Below the pieces are notes generated by a model. The model had not been told where the DNA came from. It did not search any database and saw only the letters and a program-made list of their open reading frames with translations. 64,000 nucleotides of DNA from WLMZ01 sp963732585 (GTDB taxonomy: Bacteria; Actinomycetota; Acidimicrobiia; Acidimicrobiales; Ilumatobacteraceae). This document shows positions 32,664 to 41,262 of this stretch, piece by piece. Position 1 is the stretch's first letter. Each line of letters starts with the position of its first letter. The stretch lies in the NCBI GenBank assembly GCA_963732585.1, contig CAVSZY010000005.1:496001-560000 (forward strand), given 5' to 3'. Made by a program: the position numbers and the translations under genes.

Positions 32664-34362
32664 CGAGGTCGTCCATCGTCGTGCGCGTGGTCACAATACG
32701 CGGGTCGAGCTTGAGATGGATCAGCGTCGGTCTGCCGGCGGTGGCGGCGTCGGCGAAGATCGGGGTGAACGCCTCGGTCGTTTCGACGCGTGCCGCCCGC
32801 CACCCGTAGGCCTTGGCCAGCGCAGCGAAATCGGGATTGAACAGGTCGGTGGCGCTGTGGCGCTGTGGGTAGGCCCGTTGCTGGTGCATGCGGATCGTGC
32901 CGTATACGCCGTTGTCGACGACGACCATCACCAAGCGGGTCGCCCCGTAAGCGCTCGCTGTCGCCAGTTCCTGGCCGGTCATCAAGAAGTCGCCGTCGCC
33001 GGAGACGTTGACCACCAGGCGATCGGGGAACTGCAAGGACGCAGCGATCGCCGCTGGCACGCCGTAACCCATCGCCCCCGATGTCGGCGCGAGTTGGCTG
33101 CGGCCGAAATGATGCAACGGGCTGTAGCGACAGTAGCGGTGGAGCCAACCGCTGAAGTTGCCGGCACCGTTGACCCACATCGTGTCCGGCGGGGCCAGGT
33201 ATTGCATCGTGTTGACCACCGCGGCCATGTCGAGTGGGGCCATCGGCTGAGCGATGAGATTGGCTTGGTAGTCGTCGTGCGCATCTTCGGTCCAATCCAC
33301 CCAAGGCACCGACGTTGGCGCTGGCAGCGCGGACAGCGACGGTGCCGCTGCGGCCATCGATGCCTGCACCAGCAGGTCGGCGGCATAGACCTTGCCGAGT
33401 TCGTCGGCGCCAGCGTGGATGTGGATCAGACGCTGCCTGGGACGCGGCGCTTCCAGCAACGTGTAGCCACCGGTGGTCATCTCCCCAAGGCGGGGCCCGA
33501 TCGCCACGATCAGATCGGCCTCGCCGATACGGGCGGCCAGCCGGGGATTGATACCGATGCCGACGTCACCGGCGTAGTTCTCGTGGCGGTTGTCGAACAG
33601 GTCTTGGAAACGGAAGGCGCAGGCCACGGGCAGGCACCACTCCTCGCTGAAATCCTGGAGAGAGCGCGTCGCCTCAGGCGTCCATCCGCTGCCGCCAGCG
33701 ATGACCAGCGGGCGTTGCGCAGCACGCAACATGGCGCCGACGCCATCGATTGCCGACGGTTGCGGCCAGGCGTGTGCCGGCTCGGCACGCGGCAACGGCG
33801 GCGCGGCGGTCAGCGTGGTCAACATGGTCTCCGGCAAGACCACGACGACCGGGCCGGGGCGGCCCTGCATCGCGGTGTGGAAGGCCCGCGAAACATACTC
33901 CGGCAGGCGGTCCGGGTCGTGCACCTCGCCGACCCATTTGGCCATACCTAACGTTCCCGGGCCGAACATGTGCCCGTAGTCGACCTCTTGAAAGGCCTCC
34001 CGGTCGCGCTGGTCGGCGGCGACTTGGCCGATGAACAGCACCAGTGGGGTGCTGTCTTGGAAGGCGGTATGTAGTCCGACGGCGGCGTTCGAGGCCCCCG
34101 GACCGCGGGTGACGAAGCACACTCCCGGTCGCCCGGACATCTTGCCACTGGCCTCGGCCATGAACGCCGCGCCGCTCTCTTGGCGACAGGACACGAAGTC
34201 GATCTGGCCCTGGCGCTCAAAGAAGCCGTCGAGGACCGCCAGATAGCTCTCCCCAGGGACGCCGAAACAGGTGGTCACCCCCTGGGCGATGAGGCAATCG
34301 ACGAGCAGGTGCCCGGCGAGGCGGGTTGCATCGGGCGTCGGTGTTGGTGTTGGCGTGCTCAC
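32653..34362 (-). CDS. Acetolactate synthase-like ThDP enzyme, substrate unknown
   Basis: A 569-residue ThDP-dependent enzyme of the IlvB superfamily, with the N-terminal catalytic Glu in SCRQESGAAFMAEASGKMSG, a central domain and the C-terminal ThDP motif VSGDGDFLMTGQELATASAYG split around GDGDF. It is distinct from ilvB at 21312 and lacks an adjacent small subunit. Candidates are a benzoylformate, sulfopyruvate or 2-hydroxyacyl-CoA type lyase or catabolic acetolactate synthase; the sequence alone does not decide. GTG at 34362 overlaps the cobS TGA (34361-34359), so it is translated as the last gene of the cob operon. A start at 34371 is also open. Confidence 0.8.
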   Translation of the reverse strand: MSTPTPTPTPDATRLAGHLLVDCLIAQGVTTCFGVPGESYLAVLDGFFERQGQIDFVSCRQESGAAFMAEASGKMSGRPGVCFVTRGPGASNAAVGLHTAFQDSTPLVLFIGQVAADQRDREAFQEVDYGHMFGPGTLGMAKWVGEVHDPDRLPEYVSRAFHTAMQGRPGPVVVVLPETMLTTLTAAPPLPRAEPAHAWPQPSAIDGVGAMLRAAQRPLVIAGGSGWTPEATRSLQDFSEEWCLPVACAFRFQDLFDNRHENYAGDVGIGINPRLAARIGEADLIVAIGPRLGEMTTGGYTLLEAPRPRQRLIHIHAGADELGKVYAADLLVQASMAAAAPSLSALPAPTSVPWVDWTEDAHDDYQANLIAQPMAPLDMAAVVNTMQYLAPPDTMWVNGAGNFSGWLHRYCRYSPLHHFGRSQLAPTSGAMGYGVPAAIAASLQFPDRLVVNVSGDGDFLMTGQELATASAYGATRLVMVVVDNGVYGTIRMHQQRAYPQRHSATDLFNPDFAALAKAYGWRAARVETTEAFTPIFADAATAGRPTLIHLKLDPRIVTTRTTMDDLVNR

Positions 34363-35135
34363 GTCCACCACACGGTTCTACCGGCAACGAGACCGCTGGC
34401 GACGATCAGAATCAGGCATTCGCCGACCTGCTCACAGGCCCCAAGGACATCGCCGCTGATGCCGCCGATCTTGCGTCGCGCCCACCAACCGATGCCGATG
34501 GCGGCACAAAGCGCCGCAGCAGCGAAGGGTCCGACCCACCATCCGCAGACCGCAGCGGTGATCGCCGCGGCGGCGGCGATACCGACGATCGCCGGAGCGC
34601 GCCGCAACGACCGGGTGTAGTCGGCGCCGAGTCCGGCACTGAGTCCAGCATCGTCGGCGCCGGCCAGCGGGGCGGCGAGCATCAGCCCAACGGCACTGGC
34701 ACGAGCCAAGCAGTGCGCGGCGATGAGGCAGGCGACGACATTGGCCGCGGACGTCGGGGCGATTGCCCCGACAGCCAACGCCCGAATCAGGATCGATCCG
34801 CTGAGTGCGGCGACGCCGTAGGAGCCGTGGAGCGGGTCCTTGAGGATCCGCAGCCGTTGGTCCGGGTCCCAGCCGCCGACGAAGGCATCGGCGACATCGG
34901 CCAACCCGTCCTCGTGAAACGCTCCGGTGATCACCACGCCGAGCAGCACGGCGCAACACCCGGCGACCGTGGCTGGAACGAGATCGCTGAGCCCGGCGGC
35001 GACACCACCGATGATCGCCCCCAACACGACCCCAACGATGGGGAACCAGGGCACGGCGGCGTTCAGTGACGGCTCGCGGCGCGCCCGGATCGGGACTCGC
35101 GTCAAAAAGATGATCGCCGATCGCAGGTTGTTCAC
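34359..35135 (-). CDS. cobS: Adenosylcobinamide-GDP ribazoletransferase
   Basis: A 258-residue integral membrane enzyme that joins adenosylcobinamide-GDP and alpha-ribazole (phosphate) to complete the lower-loop assembly of cobalamin. It has the N-terminal AIIFLTRVP and the conserved acidic motif GAFHEDGLADVADAFVGGWD, then several membrane helices. GTG at 35135 overlaps the cobT stop (35134-35132). Confidence 0.92.
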   Translation of the reverse strand: MNNLRSAIIFLTRVPIRARREPSLNAAVPWFPIVGVVLGAIIGGVAAGLSDLVPATVAGCCAVLLGVVITGAFHEDGLADVADAFVGGWDPDQRLRILKDPLHGSYGVAALSGSILIRALAVGAIAPTSAANVVACLIAAHCLARASAVGLMLAAPLAGADDAGLSAGLGADYTRSLRRAPAIVGIAAAAAITAAVCGWWVGPFAAAALCAAIGIGWWARRKIGGISGDVLGACEQVGECLILIVASGLVAGRTVWWT

Positions 35136-36162
35136 TGGGCCGACTGCTGCGGATCTGATGGAGGCGCCCCGAACCACTCGTCGAAGGTCGGTACCTCGCT
35201 GATACCTGCACAGGCCATGGCGATCAGTGGCACCGCAGCCATCGCCCCGCTGCCCTCACCGAGGCGCATCTCCAGGTCGAGCAACGGCACTTTGCCGAGC
35301 CGCTCCAACAACCGGCGATGGCCAGGTTCTGCCGAACAGTGGCCGACCAAGCAGTGCTCGATCGCCGTCGGATTGGCGACCACCAGCGGGAGCGCCGCGG
35401 CGGTGACGACGTAGCCGTCGATAACCACCGGCAGGTGGCGGTGGCGGGCAGCGACGATCGCCGCGGTCATCGCCACCAACTCGGCACCGCCGACCTCGCG
35501 CAGCACCTCGAAGGGGTCGAGGACGCCAACGATGCGATCGACGGCGACGCGTACTGCGTCACGCTTGCGGGTCAGACCGTCGTCGTCCACGCCGGTGCCC
35601 CGGCCGACCCAGGCAGCCACTTCGCCGCCCCCCAACGCGGCGGCCACTGCTGCCGCCGCAGTGGTGTTACCGATACCCATTTCGCCGAGCACCAAGAGGT
35701 CGGCGTCGAGCCCTTCGACAGCTTCGCGACCGGCCGTGATCGCCGCCGCGAACCGTTCGCCAGTCAGCGCCGACTCGAAACGGATATCACCGGTGGGATT
35801 GCCGACGCCCACGTCGATTGCCTCCACGGTTGCCCCGGCGACGTGGGCAAAGGCGGTGATCGTGCTCCGACCGGCGCGGTAGGCGGCGAGCATCGCCGCG
35901 GTGACATCGATCGGGTAGTTGCTGACGCCCGCCGCCGTCACCCCGTGGTCGGCGGCGAAGATCAGCGCGGCCGGGCGCCGAATGGCCGGGCGGTCGTTGC
36001 CCTGCCAGCCAGCAGCCCAGGCCGCGACCTCGTCGAGGCGGGCCAGCGCGCCCGTCGGGCGCAGGATCACCGCTGCGCGGGCTGACGGACGGCGTCGTGC
36101 GCCCGCTCATCGCGGGCAGGCATTGAAGCGACGTGGTCGCGCAGCCAGCTGAGCGGGTCCAT
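35132..36162 (-). CDS. cobT: Nicotinate-nucleotide-dimethylbenzimidazole phosphoribosyltransferase (one frameshift)
   Basis: CobT activates the lower ligand base of cobalamin by swapping it with nicotinate on its mononucleotide. The main frame has AALIFAADHGVTAAGVS, LLVLGEMGIGNTTAAAA and the C-terminal LGEGSGAMAA with the catalytic Glu. The N-terminal 28 residues (MDPLSWLRDHVASMP) lie in another frame from an ATG at 36162 with a good GGAGGGA ribosome site; the frames meet near 36080, where one base appears to be missing. Joined length is about 342 residues, normal for the family. A shorter product from 36070 would lack the N-terminus. Confidence 0.87.
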
Positions 36163-36181
36163 CACAGTTCCCTCCGGGTGG

Positions 36182-36733
36182 TCATAACCGCCGCCACGGA
36201 TCGTCGAGTCGAAGGGCGCGTCCGGCGACCATCAGCAATGATCGCTGCGCCTGCGCTGCCCAACCGACGTTGACCATGCCGAGCAGATCGCGGTAACGAC
36301 GCCCGAGATCGTTGTCGGGGTGGACGCCGAGGCCGACTTCGTTGCTGACGACGACCGTTGGCCCGCAGCGGCTTCGGCAGCTCTCGGCAACCGCGTCGCT
36401 GAGGGTGATCGTCTGCTCGTCGCTGAAGTCAGCGAAGATCAGATTGGCGACCCACAGCGTCAGGCAGTCGATGATCAGCAGGTGATCGTCGTCGATGGCG
36501 GCGATTGCCGTGTCGAGCTGCACGGGGCATTCGACGGTGGGCCACTGCGGGCGATCGTGCCGATGTTTAGCGATCCGTGCCGCCATGTCGTCGTCGAGGC
36601 CTTCGGCAGTGGCCACAAACGTCACTGGTCCACCAAATCGAACGCCCATTTCGACGGCAAGATTGCTTTTCCCGCTGCGAACGCCGCCGATCAACAGCGT
36701 CAATCCGCTCGGGACGTCAGTAGTCGATGCCAC
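36182..36733 (-). CDS. cobU: Adenosylcobinamide kinase / guanylyltransferase
   Basis: A 183-residue bifunctional CobU/CobP: phosphorylates adenosylcobinamide and transfers GMP to it. The P-loop is LLIGGVRSGKSNLA; the central IDCLTLWVANL and C-terminal VVVSNEVGLGVHPD are family signatures with the RYRDLLG segment. GTG at 36733 lies 17 bases inside the end of cobO. The next gene, cobT, begins 20 bases after its stop. Confidence 0.9.
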   Translation of the reverse strand: MASTTDVPSGLTLLIGGVRSGKSNLAVEMGVRFGGPVTFVATAEGLDDDMAARIAKHRHDRPQWPTVECPVQLDTAIAAIDDDHLLIIDCLTLWVANLIFADFSDEQTITLSDAVAESCRSRCGPTVVVSNEVGLGVHPDNDLGRRYRDLLGMVNVGWAAQAQRSLLMVAGRALRLDDPWRRL

Positions 36734-37307
36734 GTTTGGCGCGGATGCCCGCAGCGTAGGCGTGCTTGATTTCGCGCATCTCGGTAACGGTGTCGGCGAT
36801 GTCGATCAGCGCCTGTGGGGCATCGCGACCGGTGACGATGACGTTGACCTTGCTCGGTCGATCGCGCAACGTGGCGATCACCTCGTCGACGTCGATCCAT
36901 CCCCATGTCATCAGGTAGGTCAATTCGTCGAGGATGACGAGGTCGAACTGACCGCCATCGACTGCCGCCTTGGCCTGCACCCAGGCGTGGCGGGCGACAC
37001 TGATGTCGTGCTGCAGATTGGTGGAATCCCACGTGAATCCCTCGCCGAGAGCGTGCCAGTCGACACCCAATTGGTGCCCGATGGTCTCTTCACCGACCTT
37101 CCAATCGCCGCTCTTGATGAACTGCAGGACGGTGACCTTCCAGCCGCGAGCCACGCCGCGCATCATCACTCCGAACGCCGCCGAACTCTTGCCCTTTCCG
37201 TTGCCGGTATTGACCAAAAGTAGCGACTTTGCGCTGCGCAGTTCCGTCGGCCGTGGGTCTTCAGTCGGGGCCTCGATGCTGCCAGATGTGGGTGTGGTGT
37301 CGGTCAT
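36717..37307 (-). CDS. cobO: Corrinoid adenosyltransferase, CobO/BtuR type
   Basis: A 196-residue ATP:cob(I)alamin adenosyltransferase that attaches the 5'-deoxyadenosyl group to cobalt. The modified P-loop NTGNGKGKSSAAFG and the later LVILDELTYLMTWGW are clear. ATG at 37307 is chosen; the frame is open further upstream but would run into the riboswitch region of the opposite strand. It is the first gene of the minus-strand cob operon, cobO-cobU-cobT-cobS and a ThDP enzyme. Confidence 0.92.
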   Translation of the reverse strand: MTDTTPTSGSIEAPTEDPRPTELRSAKSLLLVNTGNGKGKSSAAFGVMMRGVARGWKVTVLQFIKSGDWKVGEETIGHQLGVDWHALGEGFTWDSTNLQHDISVARHAWVQAKAAVDGGQFDLVILDELTYLMTWGWIDVDEVIATLRDRPSKVNVIVTGRDAPQALIDIADTVTEMREIKHAYAAGIRAKRGIDY

Positions 37308-37330
37308 CAGGTGGTGAAGTGTAGGCACGT

Positions 37331-37475
37331 CGTGGTAGCTTCGCCGTGCCCGGTTCATTCCGGGGCATACAGCAATAGCGAAGTCCGGTGAGATCCCGGC
37401 GCTGTCCCGCAACGGTTATGCCGTCCACCTCGGTGGGCGGACAAGTCCGGTCGCCTGTGCTGTGTGTGCTAACCG
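37331..37475 (+). promoter_or_regulatory. Cobalamin (B12) riboswitch
   Basis: The conserved core is present: AAGTCCGGTG (37381-37390), then the TCCCGGCGCTG and TCCCGCAACGG elements, and the later AAGTCCGGTCGCCTGTGC corresponding to the B12 box. It lies on the plus strand upstream of btuFCD. The hairpins between it and the btuF start form the expression platform. Exact ends are approximate. Confidence 0.9.
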
Positions 37476-37536
37476 AAACCCTCGAGGCAAGGGTGGTTCG
37501 CACGAAGGCAGCCCCTTCGCTCGGATCCGTTCTTGT

Positions 37537-37553
37537 CCTCCACATCCTGGAGG
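37537..37553 (+). promoter_or_regulatory. Shine-Dalgarno-sequestering hairpin of the B12 riboswitch
   Basis: CCTCCA (37537-37542) is a perfect complement of TGGAGG (37548-37553) with a five-base loop. TGGAGG contains the ribosome-binding site of btuF, seven bases before the ATG at 37560. When the hairpin forms, translation is blocked; a ligand-free alternative fold would release it. This supports translational control. Confidence 0.7.
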
Positions 37554-37559
37554 ATTGTC

Positions 37560-38594
37560 ATGTTCCACTTCAAACGTTTGGTGCTTGTTGGCGCCCTTGT
37601 CGTCGCCGCCGCAGCGTGCGGCGACGATACCCAAGCCGAAAGCGAGAGTGCCGCCACCGCAGCAGCCGAAGCCACCGACGCCCCCGAGCCAGAGGTCACC
37701 GCCGCCGAACCGGCCGCCACCGTCGCCGATCAGGCAGCACCGCTCGAGACTTCAGTCGGTGAAGCAATCTCCGTGGTCGCCAGCAACGGCACGGTCACCG
37801 TCGGGTCGACGCCGACCAAGATCATCTCGCTCTCTCCGGCACACACCGAGATCCTGTTCGCCATCGGCGCCGGTGATCAGGTTGTTGCCGTCGATGACCA
37901 GTCGAACTATCCGCCAGAGGCCGAGGCGGTCAAGTCCGACCTGTCGGGCTTTACACCCAACATCGAAGCGATCGCCGGTTACAAGCCCGATCTGGTGGTG
38001 ATGGCCGACGACTACGAGGGCCTGACCGCGCAGCTCAACGCCTTGGACATTCCCGTCTGGTCGGGCAACGCTCCGGCCACCCTCGACGATGCCTACGCCC
38101 AGATCGAACAGCTCGGCGTGCTCACCGGCCATGCCGCTGAAGCGGTGCAGGTCTCGTCGGGGATGCAGGCCGATATCGAAGTGATCGTCGTCGGCCTGCC
38201 CAAGTTGGAGACGCCCCTGACCTACTATCACGAGCTCGACCCGACTTATTTCTCGTCGACGTCGCGGACCTTTATCGGCGCTGTCTACGCGCTCGCCGGT
38301 TTGACCAACATCGCCGACGCCGCCGAAGCAGGCAACGACTACCCGCAGCTGAACACCGAGTACATCATCACGGCGAATCCCGATCTGATCTTCCTCGCCG
38401 ACTCGAAGTGCTGCGGCGAGACCCCTGAAACGGTGGCCGCCCGCGATGGCTGGGGCAAGTTGACTGCGGTGAAGAACGGCAACGTGATTCCGATGGACGA
38501 CGACCTGGCTTCCCGTTGGGGACCGCGCATCGTCGACTACCTGCAGGCCGTCAGCGATGCAGTCACCGCTGCTGCCGCCGTTCCGGCCGGCTAG
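37560..38594 (+). CDS. btuF: Cobalamin ABC transporter substrate-binding lipoprotein
   Basis: A 344-residue lipoprotein with signal peptide and lipobox ending in the Cys of VVAAAAC (about residue 20). A low-complexity Ala/Glu linker to about 65 is followed by the BtuF/FhuD-type helical-backbone binding fold: KIISLSPAHTEILFAIGAGD and YKPDLVVMADDYEG. Two adjacent cysteines (SKCCGE) in the second lobe are unusual. It binds corrinoid outside the membrane and feeds BtuCD encoded next. Controlled by the riboswitch upstream. Confidence 0.9.
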   Translation: MFHFKRLVLVGALVVAAAACGDDTQAESESAATAAAEATDAPEPEVTAAEPAATVADQAAPLETSVGEAISVVASNGTVTVGSTPTKIISLSPAHTEILFAIGAGDQVVAVDDQSNYPPEAEAVKSDLSGFTPNIEAIAGYKPDLVVMADDYEGLTAQLNALDIPVWSGNAPATLDDAYAQIEQLGVLTGHAAEAVQVSSGMQADIEVIVVGLPKLETPLTYYHELDPTYFSSTSRTFIGAVYALAGLTNIADAAEAGNDYPQLNTEYIITANPDLIFLADSKCCGETPETVAARDGWGKLTAVKNGNVIPMDDDLASRWGPRIVDYLQAVSDAVTAAAAVPAG

Positions 38595-38602
38595 GCAGCG
38601 CT

Positions 38603-39606
38603 GTGAGCCTGTCACCGATTGACGCGGCGTCGGCCCCTCGCGGTTCGTCGCGCAATTGGTGGCTGCCGGCATCGTTCGTGGTCCTCGCCGCTGCGGTCAC
38701 GCTCGGAGCCTTCATCGGGCCGGCCGGGCGGATCACGGCCGCCAACTGGGACCTGGTATGGACGGTGCGCATGCCCCGAGTCGTGCTCGCCGGCCTCGTC
38801 GGGGCCATGCTCTCTGTCGCCGGTGCCAGCTATCAAGGGGCGTTCCGCAATCCGCTCGCCGATCCCTATCTGCTCGGTGTCGCCTCCGGTTCCGGGTTGG
38901 GAGCGACGATTGTTTTCGTGCTCGGCCGGGCCGATACGCGCAGCTGGATCGTCGACCCGTTGCCGCTGGCATCGTTTGTCGGTGGTCTGCTGGCGGTGCT
39001 GTTCACCTATCTGGTCGGTGCTGCATTCGGGGCGATGCGTTCGTCGGTGACGTTGGTGCTGGCCGGGGTGGCGATCACCTCGTTGACGACAGCGATCCAG
39101 ACCTTCGTGCTGTACCAGAACAACGACGTGATTCGTGAGGTCTACAGCTGGATCCTCGGCCGCTTGAACACGGCGACGTGGAGCGATGTGCGCCTCGTCG
39201 CGCCGTACATCATCATCAGTTCGCGGTGTTGCTGATCCATCGTCGCCACCTCGACGTGATGCGTATCGGCGACGATGAGGCGACGTCATTGGGCATGCAG
39301 GTCAGCCGGGTTCGTCTGATCGTGGTTGTCGCGGCGACATTTGGCACCGCCGCGGCGGTGTCGGTGAGTGGTCTGATCGGTTTCGTCGGCATTGTCGTGC
39401 CGCATGCCGTGCGGATGCTGGCCGGTTCGAGCTATCGCCGCTTGTTGCCGTTGACGATCGTGCTTGGTGCGGCGTTTCTGATTCTCACCGATATCCCCGG
39501 ACGGGTGTTGACCCATGGCGCCGAAACGCCGATCGGGGTGGTCACTGCGTTCTTTGGTGCCCCGTTCTTCATTCTCGTCTTGATGCGGCGGAGGTTGAAC
39601 AGTTGA
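38603..39606 (+). CDS. btuC: Cobalamin ABC transporter permease (one frameshift)
   Basis: A FecCD/BtuC-type permease with about ten membrane helices. The N-terminal part contains RMPRVVLAGLVGAMLSVAGA and NPLADPYLLGVASGSGLGA. The second half, in another frame, has GDDEATSLGMQVSRVR (coupling to the ATPase) and GLIGFVGIVVPHAVRM. The frames meet near 39224, where one base seems to be missing. GTG at 38603 starts nine bases after btuF. The TGA overlaps the TTG start of btuD. Confidence 0.85.
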
Positions 39607-40382
39607 GTTCGCTGGCCATCTCCCATTTGCACGTTCGTTACGGCAAGCAGACGGTCGTGCACGATTTCAGCGACACGGTGCGTTCGGGTGAATGGCTGTG
39701 TCTGATCGGGCCGAACGGTGCCGGCAAGTCGTCGATTCTGCGTTCGATCGTCGGTCTTGCGCCGTTCACCGGTGAGGTGATGATCGACGGCAGCCCACTG
39801 AGTTTGCGCACGCCGCGCAGGCGTGCGGAGTTGATTGCCTATGTGGCGCAGAATCCGGCGATGCCGGAGGAGATGACCGCGTTCGAGTATGTGCTGCTGG
39901 GGCGCAACCCGTATATCGGTTACTTCGGTTCCGAGTCGGCGCACGATCGGGCGATGGTCGCCAACGCGCTGGAGCGTCTCGATATGGCTGAACTGACGCG
40001 GCGCCCGCTCGGCAATCTCAGCGGTGGTGAACAGCAGCGTCTGGTGATCGCTCGGGCGTTGGCCCAGGAGTCTCCAGTGCTGTTGCTTGACGAGCCGACG
40101 AGCGCGCTCGACATCGGCCATCAGCAACAGGCGCTGGAGTTGGTCGATCGGTTGCGTCGAGAGAATGGTTTGACCGTGATCTCGGCGATGCATGACCTGA
40201 CCTTGGCCGGGTTGTACGCGGATCGTCTGGCGTTGTTACACGAGGGCCATCTGGTGGTCGCCGGCACCGCCGAACAGGTGCTGCGCCCAGAAACGTTGGG
40301 GGAGTTCTATGGGGTGAATGTCACCGTGCACCACGCCGACGACGGCACCGTCGTCGTCATCCCCCGCCGCAGCAGCATCTGA
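39603..40382 (+). CDS. btuD: Cobalamin ABC transporter ATPase
   Basis: A 259-residue ABC ATPase of the FecE/BtuD group. Walker A is GPNGAGKSS, the signature is LSGGEQQR, Walker B is VLLLDEPTSALD and the H-loop is MHDLTLA. It powers the BtuC permease. The start is TTG at 39603 in a TTGA overlap with the btuC stop, which argues for coupled translation. Confidence 0.92.
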   Translation: MSSLAISHLHVRYGKQTVVHDFSDTVRSGEWLCLIGPNGAGKSSILRSIVGLAPFTGEVMIDGSPLSLRTPRRRAELIAYVAQNPAMPEEMTAFEYVLLGRNPYIGYFGSESAHDRAMVANALERLDMAELTRRPLGNLSGGEQQRLVIARALAQESPVLLLDEPTSALDIGHQQQALELVDRLRRENGLTVISAMHDLTLAGLYADRLALLHEGHLVVAGTAEQVLRPETLGEFYGVNVTVHHADDGTVVVIPRRSSI

Positions 40383-40474
40383 CCACGATGACCAGTCGCG
40401 TCGGGAGCGACGACTATCAATCGTTTGAGCCGTGAGGCACGACCCAACGAAGTGCCTGGTGCGTAACGGCAGCG

Positions 40475-41107
40475 ATGTGGTCGAGTCGCTGTCGTAGTGG
40501 AGGATGGTTGCTTGGTAATGCTCACCCGTCGCTGCCGTCAGGAGATCTACAACGCCGGCCGCGCGATGTTGCCCGCTCCGGTCGCTGGCGCCTCGATGAT
40601 GAGTTCTTGCGTTTCTGGTTCCGTTTCGTGTTCCCGTTTCAGGTCGACCTCGAATCTGGCCTTACACCTTCGGCCTTGTTCGATGCGGAAATCGCCGAGT
40701 CCATCCCCGACCACGTTTCTCTGTCGTTCGAGGCGTGGTGCTTGCACTGGCTGCGGGCGAACTCTGCCGCTGGGGCGACGAGGTTCGGGAACTGGTGGGG
40801 TAACGCAGCGAACGAGTTCCGTAGAAGCAAGGAACGGTCTACCGAGGAAATCGACGCCGTCGGATCGCGGCGAAACAAGGTGGTGCTTGTAGCTGAGGCG
40901 AAGTGGACGGCGACCCAGTTGGGGCCAGCAATCATCGTTGACCTCGAGAGGTACGAGATTCCAGCGCTGCGCCACACGCTGACGGTGGTCGAGAGACCTG
41001 AGATCGTTCTGTTCTCGAAATCTGGCTATACCCCCGCACTTCAGGGCCTCGCTGATCGTCAGCCACACATCACCCTCGTCGACGTCGCCCAGGCCTTAGC
41101 GGGGTGA
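40475..41107 (+). pseudogene. C-terminal remnant of a DUF234-type AAA ATPase
   Basis: An open frame of 210 codons whose part from about 40590 resembles the C-terminal DUF234 domain of archaeal-type AAA ATPases: RWRLDDEFLRFWFRFVFPF, then EEIDAVG and VVLVAEAKW, the D and E-x-K of a PD-(D/E)xK nuclease-like core. The N-terminal AAA domain with Walker motifs is absent, and upstream sequence shows no trace of it. It appears to be a truncated gene left by a deletion. The 90 bases upstream and the 155 bases to zwf hold no clear gene. Confidence 0.6.
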
Positions 41108-41262
41108 AGCACGCGCCGTGCCGCTCTTCGCCCGGGTTGACTACGACGAGCTCTCGACCTCATCGCCAGTTGGCACCACACTGATGAGACGTTTGTGGAG
41201 GCTGCGCCGGTCCCACTCAACCGAGAAACTCGTCGCTGGCGACCACGACGTGGCGGTTCACT

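Noticed and set aside
41108..41262. A further open frame after the DUF234 remnant reading towards zwf
   Set aside because: It runs into the antisense of zwf, has no recognisable domain and no good start.
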